DNA of 64,000 nt from contig CAVPIA010000005.1 in NCBI GenBank assembly GCA_963704875.1, forward strand, positions 434,001-498,000, given 5' to 3'. Shown here piece after piece: positions 17,347 through 25,988 of this stretch; positions within the stretch are counted from its first letter, which is position 1, and each line of letters starts with the position of its first letter. The notes below the pieces were generated by a model that made no database searches, was not told the origin of the DNA, and worked only from the letters and a program-made list of their open reading frames with translations. A program made the position numbers and the translations under genes. The DNA comes from CAMYOC01 sp963704875. Lineage in GTDB: Bacteria > Pseudomonadota > Gammaproteobacteria > Steroidobacterales > XN24.

Positions 17347-17372
17347 TGCGCCCGGCCTGGTTGCCGGGCGCA
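17347..17372 (-). other. Intercistronic hairpin between spuD and spuF
   Basis: TGCGCCCGGC (17347-17356) and GCCGGGCGCA (17363-17372) are a perfect 10-base inverted repeat with a 6-base loop. No T-tract follows on the minus strand, so it is probably not a full terminator. In many binding-protein ABC operons such a stem protects the upstream mRNA or attenuates read-through, giving more binding protein than membrane subunits; that role is inferred here. Confidence 0.6.
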
Positions 17373-17388
17373 GCAGTTACCTGGTGTT

Positions 17389-18552
17389 CTACTGTCCGGT
17401 CTTGAAACGAGTCCAGGTCCGGGTGAGATTGCGGGTGTACTCCGCGCTGTGCGACAGATCAGGATAGAGTTTGGCCTTGACCTCATCCGACGGGTAGATG
17501 CCCGGGTCGCCCAGCACTTCCTCGTCAACAAACTCCGCAGAAGCTGAATTCGGGTTGGCGTAGAACACGTAGTTCGACACCTCCGCGATAACTTCAGGTT
17601 GCAGCAGGTAGTTGATGAACGCATGCGCATTGTTCGGGTGCGGAGCATCCGATGGGATGGCCAGCATGTCGAACCAGATCACAGCGCCCTCTTTGGGGAT
17701 GCTGTACGCAATCTCAATGCCGTTCTCGGCTTCCGCGGCGCGGTCGGCGGCGATCATCATGTCCCCGCTGTAGCCATGAGCGACGCAGATCTCGCCGTTG
17801 GCCAGATCGTTGATTTGTTGCGACGAGTGGATGTAGCGCACGAACGGCCGGATGCTCATCAGCAGTTCTTCGGCGGCCGCCAGGTCCGCGAGGTCCTCAC
17901 TATTGGGGTTGCGGCCGAGATAAGCCAGCGCTGCGCTGACCACCTCGGTCGGCGCATCCAGCAGGGTAATGCCACAGGCAGACAGCACCTCGGCGGTCTC
18001 CGGATCGAACAGCATTGCCCAGCTGTCTGTCGGTGCCTCCGGGAGGAGTTCGGCCACTGCGCCCTCGCTATAGCCGATACCGGTTGTTCCCCACATATAG
18101 ACCACGGCGTACTGGTTGTCCGGATCATGTTTGCCAACGCGGGCCAGGATGTCCGCGTCCAGATTGGACCAGTTGCTGAGCAGATCACGGTCCAGCTTGC
18201 GGAATACGCCGGCCTTGATCTGGCGCTCCAAAAACGAAGCCGAGGGAACGACGATGTCATAGCCGGTGTTGCCGGCCAGCAGTTTGGCCTCGACGACTTC
18301 ATTGGAATCGAACACGTCGTAATTGACCTGGATACCGGTCAATTCTTCGAAATTGGCGATCGTGTCCTCTGCGATGTAGTCAGACCAGTTGTAAACGTTG
18401 AGGACCGGCTCTTCAGCCTCGACCTCTACGACGACAACTTCTTCCCCGGCCGCTGGCGCGCTAGCGTCTTCGGCCTTCTGGCCGCAACCCGCTGCCAGCG
18501 CCAGGCCTCCGATAAGAAAGGTCGTGCGACAGATTAATTGGATGGATTTCAT
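17389..18552 (-). CDS. spuD: Polyamine-binding lipoprotein (PotF/SpuD type)
   Basis: A 387-residue solute-binding protein. The leader ends in the lipobox LAAGC (Cys near residue 23), so the mature protein is lipid-anchored. A 25-residue linker rich in Ala, Glu and Val follows, then the domain start VLNVYNWSDYI, which contains the Trp-Ser-Asp-Tyr polyamine-binding element of PotF/PotD. YDIVVPSASFLERQ and GYSGDMM are also conserved. Classical PotF/SpuD are soluble periplasmic proteins; the anchor here is a difference. A GGGGAG ribosome-binding site precedes ATG 18552. Only one binding protein is present, whereas Pseudomonas has SpuD and SpuE side by side. Confidence 0.9.
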   Translation of the reverse strand: MKSIQLICRTTFLIGGLALAAGCGQKAEDASAPAAGEEVVVVEVEAEEPVLNVYNWSDYIAEDTIANFEELTGIQVNYDVFDSNEVVEAKLLAGNTGYDIVVPSASFLERQIKAGVFRKLDRDLLSNWSNLDADILARVGKHDPDNQYAVVYMWGTTGIGYSEGAVAELLPEAPTDSWAMLFDPETAEVLSACGITLLDAPTEVVSAALAYLGRNPNSEDLADLAAAEELLMSIRPFVRYIHSSQQINDLANGEICVAHGYSGDMMIAADRAAEAENGIEIAYSIPKEGAVIWFDMLAIPSDAPHPNNAHAFINYLLQPEVIAEVSNYVFYANPNSASAEFVDEEVLGDPGIYPSDEVKAKLYPDLSHSAEYTRNLTRTWTRFKTGQ

Positions 18553-18584
18553 TCTTACTCCCCAGGTAGTGCAAATATACGCCC

Positions 18585-18603
18585 GGCATCTCTCAGGGAT
18601 GCC
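18585..18603 (-). other. Small hairpin between spuC and spuD
   Basis: GGCATC (18585-18590) pairs with GATGCC (18598-18603) around a 7-base loop, in the 100-base gap between spuC and spuD. No T-tract is visible. It may reduce read-through or stabilise one end of a processed transcript. An AT-rich element (TATATTTG on the minus strand, around 18571-18578) sits just downstream and could be an internal promoter, but no good -35 box is visible. Confidence 0.35.
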
Positions 18604-18652
18604 TGGTCCCGTTGTCTATATGCGAGCGAGCCGAAACCCGCCCGGTCTCCGA

Positions 18653-20026
18653 TCAGACGCTCAGCCCAGCCGCAGTCTGATCGAGGCATTTCCTGACCAG
18701 TGATACCAGCTCATCGAGCTGCTCAGTCGTTATCACCAGTGGTGGCGATATAATCATAGTATCCCCGACCGCCCTCATGATGATGCCATTTTCGAAGCAA
18801 AAGTCACGACACATCGTGCCCGCGGTGCCTGCCGGCAAGAAGCGCTCCCGGGTTTCCTTGTTCCTGACCAGCTCCAGCGCGGCGACCAGACCCTTGCTTC
18901 TCGCTTCGCCAACGAGCGGATGGTCGGCCAATTCGGCCCAGCATCGCGCCAGGTGGGGCGCGGCCACGTCCCTGACATGATCGACGACGTTCTCCTGCTG
19001 AAGAATCTCGATGTTGCGGATGGCCACGGCGCAGCAGGTTGGATGGCCGGAATAGGTGAAGCCGTGATTGAATTCACCGCCCTTGTTGATCAGCACATCG
19101 GCGACCCGGTCTGAAACCATGACACCGCCGATAGGCAGATAGCCGGAGCTCATGCCCTTGGCGATCGGCATCAGATCGGGCTGGATGTCGTAGGTGTGTG
19201 AGCCAAACCACTGGCCGGTCCGGCCGAATCCGCAGATCACCTCGTCGACGATCAGCAGAATGCCTCGTTCGCGGCAAATACGGCTGATTTCCGGCCAGTA
19301 CGTGTCGGGAGGAATAATCACCCCGCCTGCGCCCTGGATCGGCTCCGCGATAAACGCCGCCACCTTGTCCAGGCCGAGTTCGTCTATCTTCGTCTCGAGC
19401 GCACGGGCCGCCTTGATGCCGTATTCATCCGGGCTGAGTTCGCCGCCGTTCTTGTACCAGTAGGGTTGCTCGATATGGACTATCCCAGGGATCGGCAATC
19501 CGCCCTGGGCATGCATCGGTTTCATTCCACCAAGGCTGGCACCGGCCATAGTACTGCCATGGTAGGCATTCTCGCGGCTGATAATCACCGTTTTGTCTGG
19601 CTCACCGAGTGTGGCCCAGTAGTGACGGACCATGCGCACAACGGTGTCGTTGGCTTCGGATCCTGAGCCGGTAAAGAAAACATGGTTAAGCCGGTCAGGG
19701 GTAATTTCGGACAACAGTTCTGCCAGACGAATCGCCGGCGGCGTGGTGGTTTGGAAGAAGCTGTTGTAATACGGCAATTGCAGCATCTGAGCATGCGCTG
19801 CATCGGCCAGCTCGGTCCTGCCATAGCCGAGGTTGACGCACCACAGGCCGGCCATGCCGTCGAGGATGCGATTACCGTCTGAATCCCAAAGATAGATACC
19901 TTCGGCCCGGGTGATGATACGGCTGCCCTTGCGATTGAGCTGCTTGAAATCGGTAAACGGGTGCAGATAGTGTGCTGCATCCGATGCCTGCAACTCGCGT
20001 GTGGACGCTGCGGCGGGTTCATGCAT
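18653..20026 (-). CDS. spuC: Putrescine--pyruvate aminotransferase
   Basis: A 457-residue class III PLP aminotransferase. Key motifs are GMAGLWCVNLGYGR, the phosphate-binding FFTGSGSEANDT, the PLP-Asp motif LLIVDEVICGFGR and the lysine in PIAKGMSSGYLP. The N-terminus HPFTDFKQLNRKGSRI is characteristic of the SpuC/putrescine transaminase group. It moves an amino group from putrescine (or another diamine) to pyruvate, giving 4-aminobutanal and alanine. Its place directly after spuA-spuB and before the transporter matches Pseudomonas. The alanine formed can be recycled by the alanine dehydrogenase encoded 11 kb away. Confidence 0.9.
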   Translation of the reverse strand: MHEPAAASTRELQASDAAHYLHPFTDFKQLNRKGSRIITRAEGIYLWDSDGNRILDGMAGLWCVNLGYGRTELADAAHAQMLQLPYYNSFFQTTTPPAIRLAELLSEITPDRLNHVFFTGSGSEANDTVVRMVRHYWATLGEPDKTVIISRENAYHGSTMAGASLGGMKPMHAQGGLPIPGIVHIEQPYWYKNGGELSPDEYGIKAARALETKIDELGLDKVAAFIAEPIQGAGGVIIPPDTYWPEISRICRERGILLIVDEVICGFGRTGQWFGSHTYDIQPDLMPIAKGMSSGYLPIGGVMVSDRVADVLINKGGEFNHGFTYSGHPTCCAVAIRNIEILQQENVVDHVRDVAAPHLARCWAELADHPLVGEARSKGLVAALELVRNKETRERFLPAGTAGTMCRDFCFENGIIMRAVGDTMIISPPLVITTEQLDELVSLVRKCLDQTAAGLSV

Positions 20027-20074
20027 TGCTCGGAGTCCTCAAATGCTCGGTTGTAGGTGAGTTTGGGTCTGGAG

Positions 20075-21406
20075 TCATACGTTAAGCAACAGGAATTCGC
20101 GTTCCCATGGGCTGATGACCTGGAAGAAAGTTTCGAATTCAGCTTCTTTTACCGCGCAAAAGCTCTCGACAAAGGTCTGCCCCAGAATTTCGATCAACTC
20201 CTCACACTCCTTGAACCGGGCCAGTGCGGTCTCAAGATCTCTTGGCAGCGTAAATGGCAGATCATAGGCATCGACATCAACCGGTTTACTGGGACGTAGC
20301 CCGTGCTTCATCCCCAGGTAGCCGCAGGCCAGAGAGGTAGCAATGGCCAGGTAGGGATTGACGTCGGATCCGGCCAGCCGGTTCTCGACCCGCCTTGATT
20401 GTGGATCGGACACCGGCACACGCAGACCGACGGTCCGATTGTCATAGCCCCAGTGGACATTGATCGGTGCCGCGTAGTAGCGGGTGAATCGACGATAGGA
20501 GTTCACGTAAGGCGCAAGCATTGGCACGGCCGCAGGCAAGAATCGCTGCAGTCCGGCGATATGATTGTGGAACAGCTGGCTGCTGCCGCCACGCCTGTTG
20601 GAGAACAGACTGCGGCCGGTGTCCTGGTCGACCACACTCTGATGAATATGCAGCGCGCTACCAGGTTCGTTAGCCATTGGCTTGGCCATAAAGGTGCAGT
20701 AGATGTTATGACGATGTGCAGTCTCACGCATCGTACGCTTGAAAATAAACACCTGATCTGCCAGTGCCAAAGGCTCGCCGTAGATGAAATTGACTTCCAT
20801 CTGCGCAGCACCACCCTCATGGATCAGCGTCTCGATCTCAAGCTCCTGAGCTTCGCAGAAGTCGTACATCTCCTCGAACAGCGGATCGAACTCATTGACT
20901 GCATCGATGCTGAAGGTTTGACGCACCGTTTCCGGGCGGCCCGAGCGACCCACCGGAGGTTCCAGTTCATAGTCCGGATCCACGTTGGGTTTGACCAGGA
21001 AAAACTCCACTTCGGGCGCCACCTGCGGTTTCCAACCCTCTTTTGCGTAAAGCTCAAGCACTCTGCGCAGCACGTATCTGGGTGCCGTCGTCACCGGAGA
21101 TCCGTCGTGGTGGAAACAGTCGTGGATACACTGTGCCGTGGGGTCCGTGGCCCAGGGCACGACGCGGATTGTGCTGGGATCCGGGTGACATACCATGTCG
21201 TGTTCTACATCGCCCGCCACGCCCTCTCCATAGTCACCGGTGACGGTTTGCAGAAACAGCGACTCAGGCAGCCGCATGTATTCTTCTCTGCAGAACTTGG
21301 TCGAGGGCATGATCTTGCCGCGCGCCGTTCCCGCGGTGTCAGGGACCAGGCCCTCTACTTCGCAGATGCTGCGTTCCTGCAGCCATCGCTTTATGTCGTC
21401 ATGCAT
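20075..21406 (-). CDS. spuB: Glutamine-synthetase-family gamma-glutamylpolyamine synthetase (SpuB type)
   Basis: A 443-residue glutamine synthetase homologue that most likely ligates glutamate to putrescine or another polyamine with ATP. Conserved elements are GKIMPSTKF near the N-terminus, the metal-binding VAPEVEFFLV, GGAAQMEVNF, the ATP/metal motif SALHIHQSVVD, NRTVGLRVP and RRVENRLAGSDVNPYLA. The ATG at 21406 overlaps the spuA stop by eight bases and has GCAGGG seven bases upstream; ATG 21430 and an even longer frame to 21445 are less attractive. It differs clearly from the second paralogue SpuI at 22363, so the two may prefer different amines. Confidence 0.88.
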   Translation of the reverse strand: MHDDIKRWLQERSICEVEGLVPDTAGTARGKIMPSTKFCREEYMRLPESLFLQTVTGDYGEGVAGDVEHDMVCHPDPSTIRVVPWATDPTAQCIHDCFHHDGSPVTTAPRYVLRRVLELYAKEGWKPQVAPEVEFFLVKPNVDPDYELEPPVGRSGRPETVRQTFSIDAVNEFDPLFEEMYDFCEAQELEIETLIHEGGAAQMEVNFIYGEPLALADQVFIFKRTMRETAHRHNIYCTFMAKPMANEPGSALHIHQSVVDQDTGRSLFSNRRGGSSQLFHNHIAGLQRFLPAAVPMLAPYVNSYRRFTRYYAAPINVHWGYDNRTVGLRVPVSDPQSRRVENRLAGSDVNPYLAIATSLACGYLGMKHGLRPSKPVDVDAYDLPFTLPRDLETALARFKECEELIEILGQTFVESFCAVKEAEFETFFQVISPWEREFLLLNV

Positions 21407-22163
21407 GATGTCGCCCTGCTGAGTAGTCATTGCAGGCCTCGCCAAAGGCTCGAAAAATTGCCACGGAGGCCGGGTCTTCCATGACTTTCCATTCGGGATG
21501 CCACTGCACGCCGAGCGTGAAACCGGGGCTGCCGGACACGGTGAACGCTTCGATCAGTCCATCATCGGCAACCGCTTCCACTGCCAGGCGGGGGCCCAGA
21601 CGATCGACGCCCTGAGTATGGATCGAGTTCACCATCAGCCGAGCACGCCCGGTCAGTTGTCGCAGCAGCCCGTGTTCGGCCAGAGCAACCTCGTGGCTGG
21701 GTCCGTATTGCGCATCCAGTGGGGCATTGTCGTCGGGTTCATGGATGCCGAAACGGCCTGTCTCCGGCAGATGCTGATGCAGTGAGCCGCCGAAAGCCAC
21801 GTTCATTTCCTGGTAACCGCGACAAATCGCGAATAGCGGAATGCCGGCTTCCACGACGGCTGGAATAAGGGCCAGCGTGGTCTGGTCGCGTTCCCGGTCG
21901 TGAAGCGTACCCGGTTTGCTTTGAGCGCCCTGGTAATGCTGTGGCTCCACCATCGATGGGCTGCCGGTAAGCAACAGCCCGTCGAGGCGTCGGATCAGCG
22001 CTTCCAGCTCCAGCTCCGGGGCCAGCGCGGGGATGATGAGCGGAATACCACCGGCGGCCCGGGTGACAGCGGTTAGGTACTTTTCGCCTGCGACATGGAA
22101 CGGATGAGGATCCAGAAAGCGTCTGCAGGCGGCTACGCCGATGATGGGATGGATTGCTGGCAT
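21399..22163 (-). CDS. spuA: Gamma-glutamyl-GABA hydrolase-type class I amidotransferase (PuuD/SpuA)
   Basis: A 254-residue class I GATase-like hydrolase (peptidase C26). The nucleophile is in FAICRGYQEMNVAFGG, and the His/Glu pair in GVQWHPEWK; GLLLTGSPSMVEP and VNSIHTQGVDRLG are typical of PuuD. It releases GABA (or another amino acid) and glutamate from the gamma-glutamylated product. It is the first gene of the spuA-spuB-spuC-spuD-spuF-spuG-spuH operon. On the minus strand a TATAAT (22168-22173) lies just before ATG 22163; a GTG at 22184 would add seven residues. Confidence 0.9.
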   Translation of the reverse strand: MPAIHPIIGVAACRRFLDPHPFHVAGEKYLTAVTRAAGGIPLIIPALAPELELEALIRRLDGLLLTGSPSMVEPQHYQGAQSKPGTLHDRERDQTTLALIPAVVEAGIPLFAICRGYQEMNVAFGGSLHQHLPETGRFGIHEPDDNAPLDAQYGPSHEVALAEHGLLRQLTGRARLMVNSIHTQGVDRLGPRLAVEAVADDGLIEAFTVSGSPGFTLGVQWHPEWKVMEDPASVAIFRAFGEACNDYSAGRHHA

Positions 22164-22362
22164 GTCTATTATATTAAGCGGCACTCTTGAAAAGGAGTTT
22201 GGCGTTCAGACCCGGCGGGACGGGTGTTCAGACCGCTCATCTTCAGATATTCTCAGGATATATTACAGCCGCGCGGCAATTCAAGCTGGACTTGAGCGGC
22301 GCCCGGGGGATTCTGCCGAATGCGCCGACCTCAGAATTTATTAAACATCGATTGGAGTGGCC
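22164..22362. promoter_or_regulatory. Divergent spuA/spuI control region with direct repeats
   Basis: This 199-base gap separates the two divergent polyamine operons. GTTCAGACC occurs twice, at 22204-22212 and 22226-22234, exactly 22 bases apart, so both copies face the same side of the helix; a shorter TTCAGA follows at 22242. A TATAAT lies on the minus strand at 22168-22173. No clean sigma-70 or sigma-54 promoter can be assigned. The repeats are candidate binding sites for a polyamine-responsive regulator. Confidence 0.4.
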
Positions 22363-23736
22363 ATGCTGCAGCTGCGACCTGATCCTGACGAAGCACGGAG
22401 TTTTCTCGAGACGCACCCGGAAGTTGAAACCGTCGACCTGTTGATCGCTGACGGCAACGGCATTGTGCGTGGCAAAAGGATAAACGACGGGCATCTGCAA
22501 AAAGTGTTCGAAAACGGGATTTGCCTGCCAGCCTCGGTATTTAGCCTCGATTCACGAGGCCAGACAGTGGAAGAAACCGGTCTCGGCTTTGACACGGGTG
22601 ATGCGGATCTGGTGTGCATCCCGGTCCCCGGGTCGCTGGGTCTCACCGGCTGGCGTACCGGTGCCGGCGCCCAGCTCTTTTTGACCATGCTGGATGCTGA
22701 GGGCGCACCGTTTTTTGCTGATCCGCGGGTGGTGCTGGACGGAATCCTGGATAAATTCAGGCGCGTGAAGCTGACGCCAGTGGTGGCCCTGGAGCTCGAG
22801 TTCTATCTTCTGGACCGCGATCGCGATGAACGCGGTCGACCTCAGCCGCCGCGGTCGCCGGTTACCGGTCAGCGCGAGTCTTCGACCCAGGTCTACGGCA
22901 TGGCAGAGCTGGATGACTACACCGAGTTCATGGATGAAGTCACCCGCATTGCCGATATCCAGGGTGTGCCGGCGGATACCGCGGTTTCGGAATACGCCCC
23001 GGGGCAGTATGAAGTCAATCTCGGGCATCAGCCTGATGCGCTGAAAGCTGCCGATCATGCGCTCTTGCTCAAGCGCATCATCAAACGGGCCGCCAACAGC
23101 ATGGGGATGGAAGCGACCTTTATGGCCAAACCCTACGCCGAGCAATCCGGCAGCGGACAGCATATCCACATCAGTCTGCTCGATGAAAACGGCCGCAACG
23201 TATTTGTTGGAGAAGACCCGCTGGGCAGCGACATGATGCGCCATGCGATCGGCGGTCTGGGGGCAACCATGAGCGAATCGCTGGCACTGCTGGCGCCGAA
23301 TTCAAATTCCTACAGGCGGTTCCAGCCGGACAGTTTTGTACCCCTGGCGCCGACCTGGGGGGTCAACAACAGGACTGTGGCGCTAAGGATTCCTGCGGGT
23401 GACATCGAAGCCACGCGCATAGAGCATCGGGTGGCGGGCGCCGATGCGAACCCACACCTGGTCACCGCGGCGGTGCTGGCGGGCATCCATCACGGGCTGC
23501 AGCACAAGATCGAACCCAGGCCGCCATCCAGCGGCAACGCGGCTGAGCACGCGGAGCGCGAGCTGCCGTCCGGCTGGCTGCACGCGATTGAAGCACTTGA
23601 AGCCGGTGAGGTGATGCTGGAGTATTTTGGTCAGCCGTTTCTCGATGTCTATACAGCATGCAGGCGGTTCGAGCGCGAGTCCTTCGCATCCCACGTGACC
23701 TCGCTGGAGTACGAGTGGTATCTGCGCGCGGTATGA
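22363..23736 (+). CDS. spuI: Gamma-glutamylputrescine synthetase (PuuA/SpuI type)
   Basis: A 457-residue glutamine synthetase homologue, closest in motifs to PuuA: VDLLIADGNGIVRGKRI at the N-terminus, ALELEFYLLD, SEYAPGQYEVNL (PuuA-like, where SpuB has GGAAQMEVNF), SGQHIHISLLDENG, NRTVALRIP and RIEHRVAGADANPHLV. It catalyses ATP-dependent coupling of glutamate to putrescine, the first step of the Puu pathway. ATG 22363 has GGAG five bases upstream; GTG 22357 is possible. puuB follows after 24 bases and probably shares its transcript. Confidence 0.9.
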   Translation: MLQLRPDPDEARSFLETHPEVETVDLLIADGNGIVRGKRINDGHLQKVFENGICLPASVFSLDSRGQTVEETGLGFDTGDADLVCIPVPGSLGLTGWRTGAGAQLFLTMLDAEGAPFFADPRVVLDGILDKFRRVKLTPVVALELEFYLLDRDRDERGRPQPPRSPVTGQRESSTQVYGMAELDDYTEFMDEVTRIADIQGVPADTAVSEYAPGQYEVNLGHQPDALKAADHALLLKRIIKRAANSMGMEATFMAKPYAEQSGSGQHIHISLLDENGRNVFVGEDPLGSDMMRHAIGGLGATMSESLALLAPNSNSYRRFQPDSFVPLAPTWGVNNRTVALRIPAGDIEATRIEHRVAGADANPHLVTAAVLAGIHHGLQHKIEPRPPSSGNAAEHAERELPSGWLHAIEALEAGEVMLEYFGQPFLDVYTACRRFERESFASHVTSLEYEWYLRAV

Positions 23737-23760
23737 AGCCGACGCGATGAGCCCGCAAAT

Positions 23761-25065
23761 ATGAAGATCGGAAAAATGCTGATGGCAGCCTCCGGCCATG
23801 CTGATTCTTACTACACCGCGAGTGTGCCTGAGGCACAGGGTTTGCCGGCCCTGGAAGCAGACGTCGATTGCGATGTGTGCGTCATCGGCGCGGGCATCAC
23901 AGGCTCGTCGGCCGCGCTGGAACTGGCAGATCGTGGATTGGATACCGTGGTGCTGGAGGCAGAACGCGTGGGATGGGGCGCCTCCGGTCGCAGCGGCGGC
24001 CAGGCGATCTTCGGCTACAGCTGCGAACAATCCAGGCTCGAACGCCTGGTCGGCAAGGCCGATGCCCATCGCTTGTGGGACATGTCTGTTGAAGCCATGG
24101 CCTTGCTGCGCGAGCGCCTGCAGGCTTACAAGATCGACTGCGATTTCGCGGCAGGGCATGCGCACGTGGCGATCAAGCCGCGCCAACACCAGGAGTTGCT
24201 CGCCTGGCAGCGTCAGCTGGAGGACGACTACGGTTATAGCAGCCTGAAGATGCTTGACCGCTCAGACCTGTGCGAGCTGATGGCGACTGATCGCTATCTT
24301 TCGGGTCTGTACGATGCTGACAGCGGGCACCTGCATCCGCTCAAATATACCCTGGGTCTGAACGCCGCGGCCCGCAACGCAGGAGCGAGAGTGTTCGAGC
24401 ACAGCCCTGCTGTGCGGATTGAGCAGGGGCAGGGCGTGACGGTGCATTGCGCGACCGGCACAAAAGTCCGCTGCCGCCATGCGTTGATCTGCGCCAACGC
24501 CTATCTGGGTAATCTGGTTGCGCCTTTGCGCAACAAGATCATGCCTGTGGGGACCTATATCGTTGCCACCGAGGCCCTGGGCGAAGATATGGCGCGCAGC
24601 CTGATTCGCAACAATATGGCGGTGGCTGACATCAATTTCGTGCTCGACTACTTCCGCTTGTCGGCTGATCATCGATTGTTGTTTGGTGGACGCGTCAGCT
24701 ATTCAACGATTCCGCCGCCCAGTCTGACGCATTCGATTCGCGCCCGGATGCTGAAGGTTTATCCGCAGCTCGAAGGTGTCGCGATCGAATACGCGTGGGG
24801 TGGCAATGTTGCAATCACCGCCAATCGCGCTCCGCATTTCGGACGACTGGAAGGGGATATCTATTTCGCGCAGGGATTCTCAGGGCACGGAATCGTCCTG
24901 ACCGGCTTCGCTGGCAAGCTGCTGGCGGAGGCGGTGGCAGGGACTGCGGACCGTCTCGATGTATTCGCCCGTATCCCGCATCGCGCATTTCCTGGTGGGC
25001 GGGTCTTCCGAACACCGGCGCTGGTACTTGCCATGGCCTGGTTGCGCTTGCGCGATCTGCTTTGA
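23761..25065 (+). CDS. puuB: FAD-dependent gamma-glutamylputrescine oxidoreductase
   Basis: A 434-residue flavoprotein of the DAO family. The FAD-binding motif is VCVIGAGITGSSAALELADR, followed by VLEAERVGWGASGRSGGQA, typical of PuuB/PauB. The C-terminal FAD motif is FAQGFSGHGIVLTGFAGKLL. It oxidises gamma-glutamylputrescine to the aldehyde with release of ammonia and peroxide. ATG 23761 begins 24 bases after spuI; the ATG at 23776 would also leave an intact Rossmann domain. Its aldehyde product is the substrate of PuuC encoded 2 kb away. Confidence 0.9.
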   Translation: MKIGKMLMAASGHADSYYTASVPEAQGLPALEADVDCDVCVIGAGITGSSAALELADRGLDTVVLEAERVGWGASGRSGGQAIFGYSCEQSRLERLVGKADAHRLWDMSVEAMALLRERLQAYKIDCDFAAGHAHVAIKPRQHQELLAWQRQLEDDYGYSSLKMLDRSDLCELMATDRYLSGLYDADSGHLHPLKYTLGLNAAARNAGARVFEHSPAVRIEQGQGVTVHCATGTKVRCRHALICANAYLGNLVAPLRNKIMPVGTYIVATEALGEDMARSLIRNNMAVADINFVLDYFRLSADHRLLFGGRVSYSTIPPPSLTHSIRARMLKVYPQLEGVAIEYAWGGNVAITANRAPHFGRLEGDIYFAQGFSGHGIVLTGFAGKLLAEAVAGTADRLDVFARIPHRAFPGGRVFRTPALVLAMAWLRLRDLL

Positions 25066-25073
25066 TTTCTGCC

Positions 25074-25095
25074 GCAATCGTTGTCTAGCGATTGC
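25074..25095. terminator. Hairpin at the puuB/aguB convergent junction
   Basis: GCAATCG (25074-25080) pairs with CGATTGC (25089-25095) around an 8-base loop. The loop and right arm overlap the stop and last codons of aguB. No T-tract is present on either side. It is a candidate bidirectional transcript end. Confidence 0.4.
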
Positions 25096-25957
25096 CACCG
25101 TCCATGCTCAGCAGCTGGTAGTAGAGATCCGGACGTCGGTCGCGGAACAGACCCCAGCTGGCACGTATCTCGCGCAGACGTTCACGATCGAAACTTGCCA
25201 CCAGCACTTGCTCCTGGTCTCGCTCTGCCTCCACCAGTTTGGCCCCGGTATGGTCGGTGATAAACGATGACCCATAGAACGTGATGGCGCAGCTTTTACC
25301 CTGCTCGGTGCCGATGCGATTGGACGCCACCACTGGCACGGTGTTGGCGGCAGCGTGGCCCTGCATCGTGCGCTGCCAGTGATCGCGGGAATCGAGACTG
25401 GCGTCCTGGGGCTCAGAGCCGATAGCAGTGGGATAGAACAGATACTCGGCGCCCTGCAGCGCCATGATCCGGGCAGCCTCGGGAAACCACTGATCCCAGC
25501 AGATCGCAACACCGATGCGTCCGAACCGGGTATCCCAGACCCGGAAGCCGGTGTCGCCAGGCGAGAAATAGAATTTTTCCTGATACCCGGGTCCGTCCGG
25601 GATATGTGACTTGCGATAGATATCCAGCACGCGGCCGTCTGCGTCTATGACCACAAGAGAATTGAAGAACGCGTTGTTGGCGCGCTCGAAAAAACTGACC
25701 GGCAACACGACGCCCAGTTCCGCCGCGATTTCCGACATTCTGCGGATAGCCGGGTTGTCGCCGGCGCTGGTGGCCAGATCGAAATGGGCCGCGATCTGAT
25801 CCTTGCAGAAATATGGCGTTTCGAACAATTCCTGCACCAGGATTATATTGGCGCCCTGTGTGCTGGCCTGCCGCACGAGCTTCTCTGCCCGATCCAGGTT
25901 TTCCTGGCGGTCAGTGCCGCACTGCATCTGCGTTGCAGCGAGGGTCACGCTTTGCAT
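25085..25957 (-). CDS. aguB: N-carbamoylputrescine amidase
   Basis: A 290-residue nitrilase-superfamily amidohydrolase. The Glu-Lys-Cys triad is visible: Glu in VQELFETPYF, Lys in IYRKSHIPDGPGYQEKFYF and Cys in IGVAICWDQWFPEAAR. It hydrolyses N-carbamoylputrescine to putrescine, CO2 and ammonia. It lies 31 bases after aguA, its partner in the agmatine route, and is the last gene of the puuR-puuC-aguA-aguB operon. Confidence 0.93.
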   Translation of the reverse strand: MQSVTLAATQMQCGTDRQENLDRAEKLVRQASTQGANIILVQELFETPYFCKDQIAAHFDLATSAGDNPAIRRMSEIAAELGVVLPVSFFERANNAFFNSLVVIDADGRVLDIYRKSHIPDGPGYQEKFYFSPGDTGFRVWDTRFGRIGVAICWDQWFPEAARIMALQGAEYLFYPTAIGSEPQDASLDSRDHWQRTMQGHAAANTVPVVASNRIGTEQGKSCAITFYGSSFITDHTGAKLVEAERDQEQVLVASFDRERLREIRASWGLFRDRRPDLYYQLLSMDGGNR

Positions 25958-25988
25958 GATGCTACTCCTTGTTTCTCAGCCATCGTCT

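Noticed and set aside
17599..18537. 312-codon plus-strand frame opposite spuD
   Set aside because: Antisense shadow; the minus-strand protein has a lipobox and full solute-binding domain.
20399..21484. 361-codon plus-strand frame opposite spuB
   Set aside because: Antisense shadow of a strongly conserved glutamine-synthetase-like gene; no recognisable domain.
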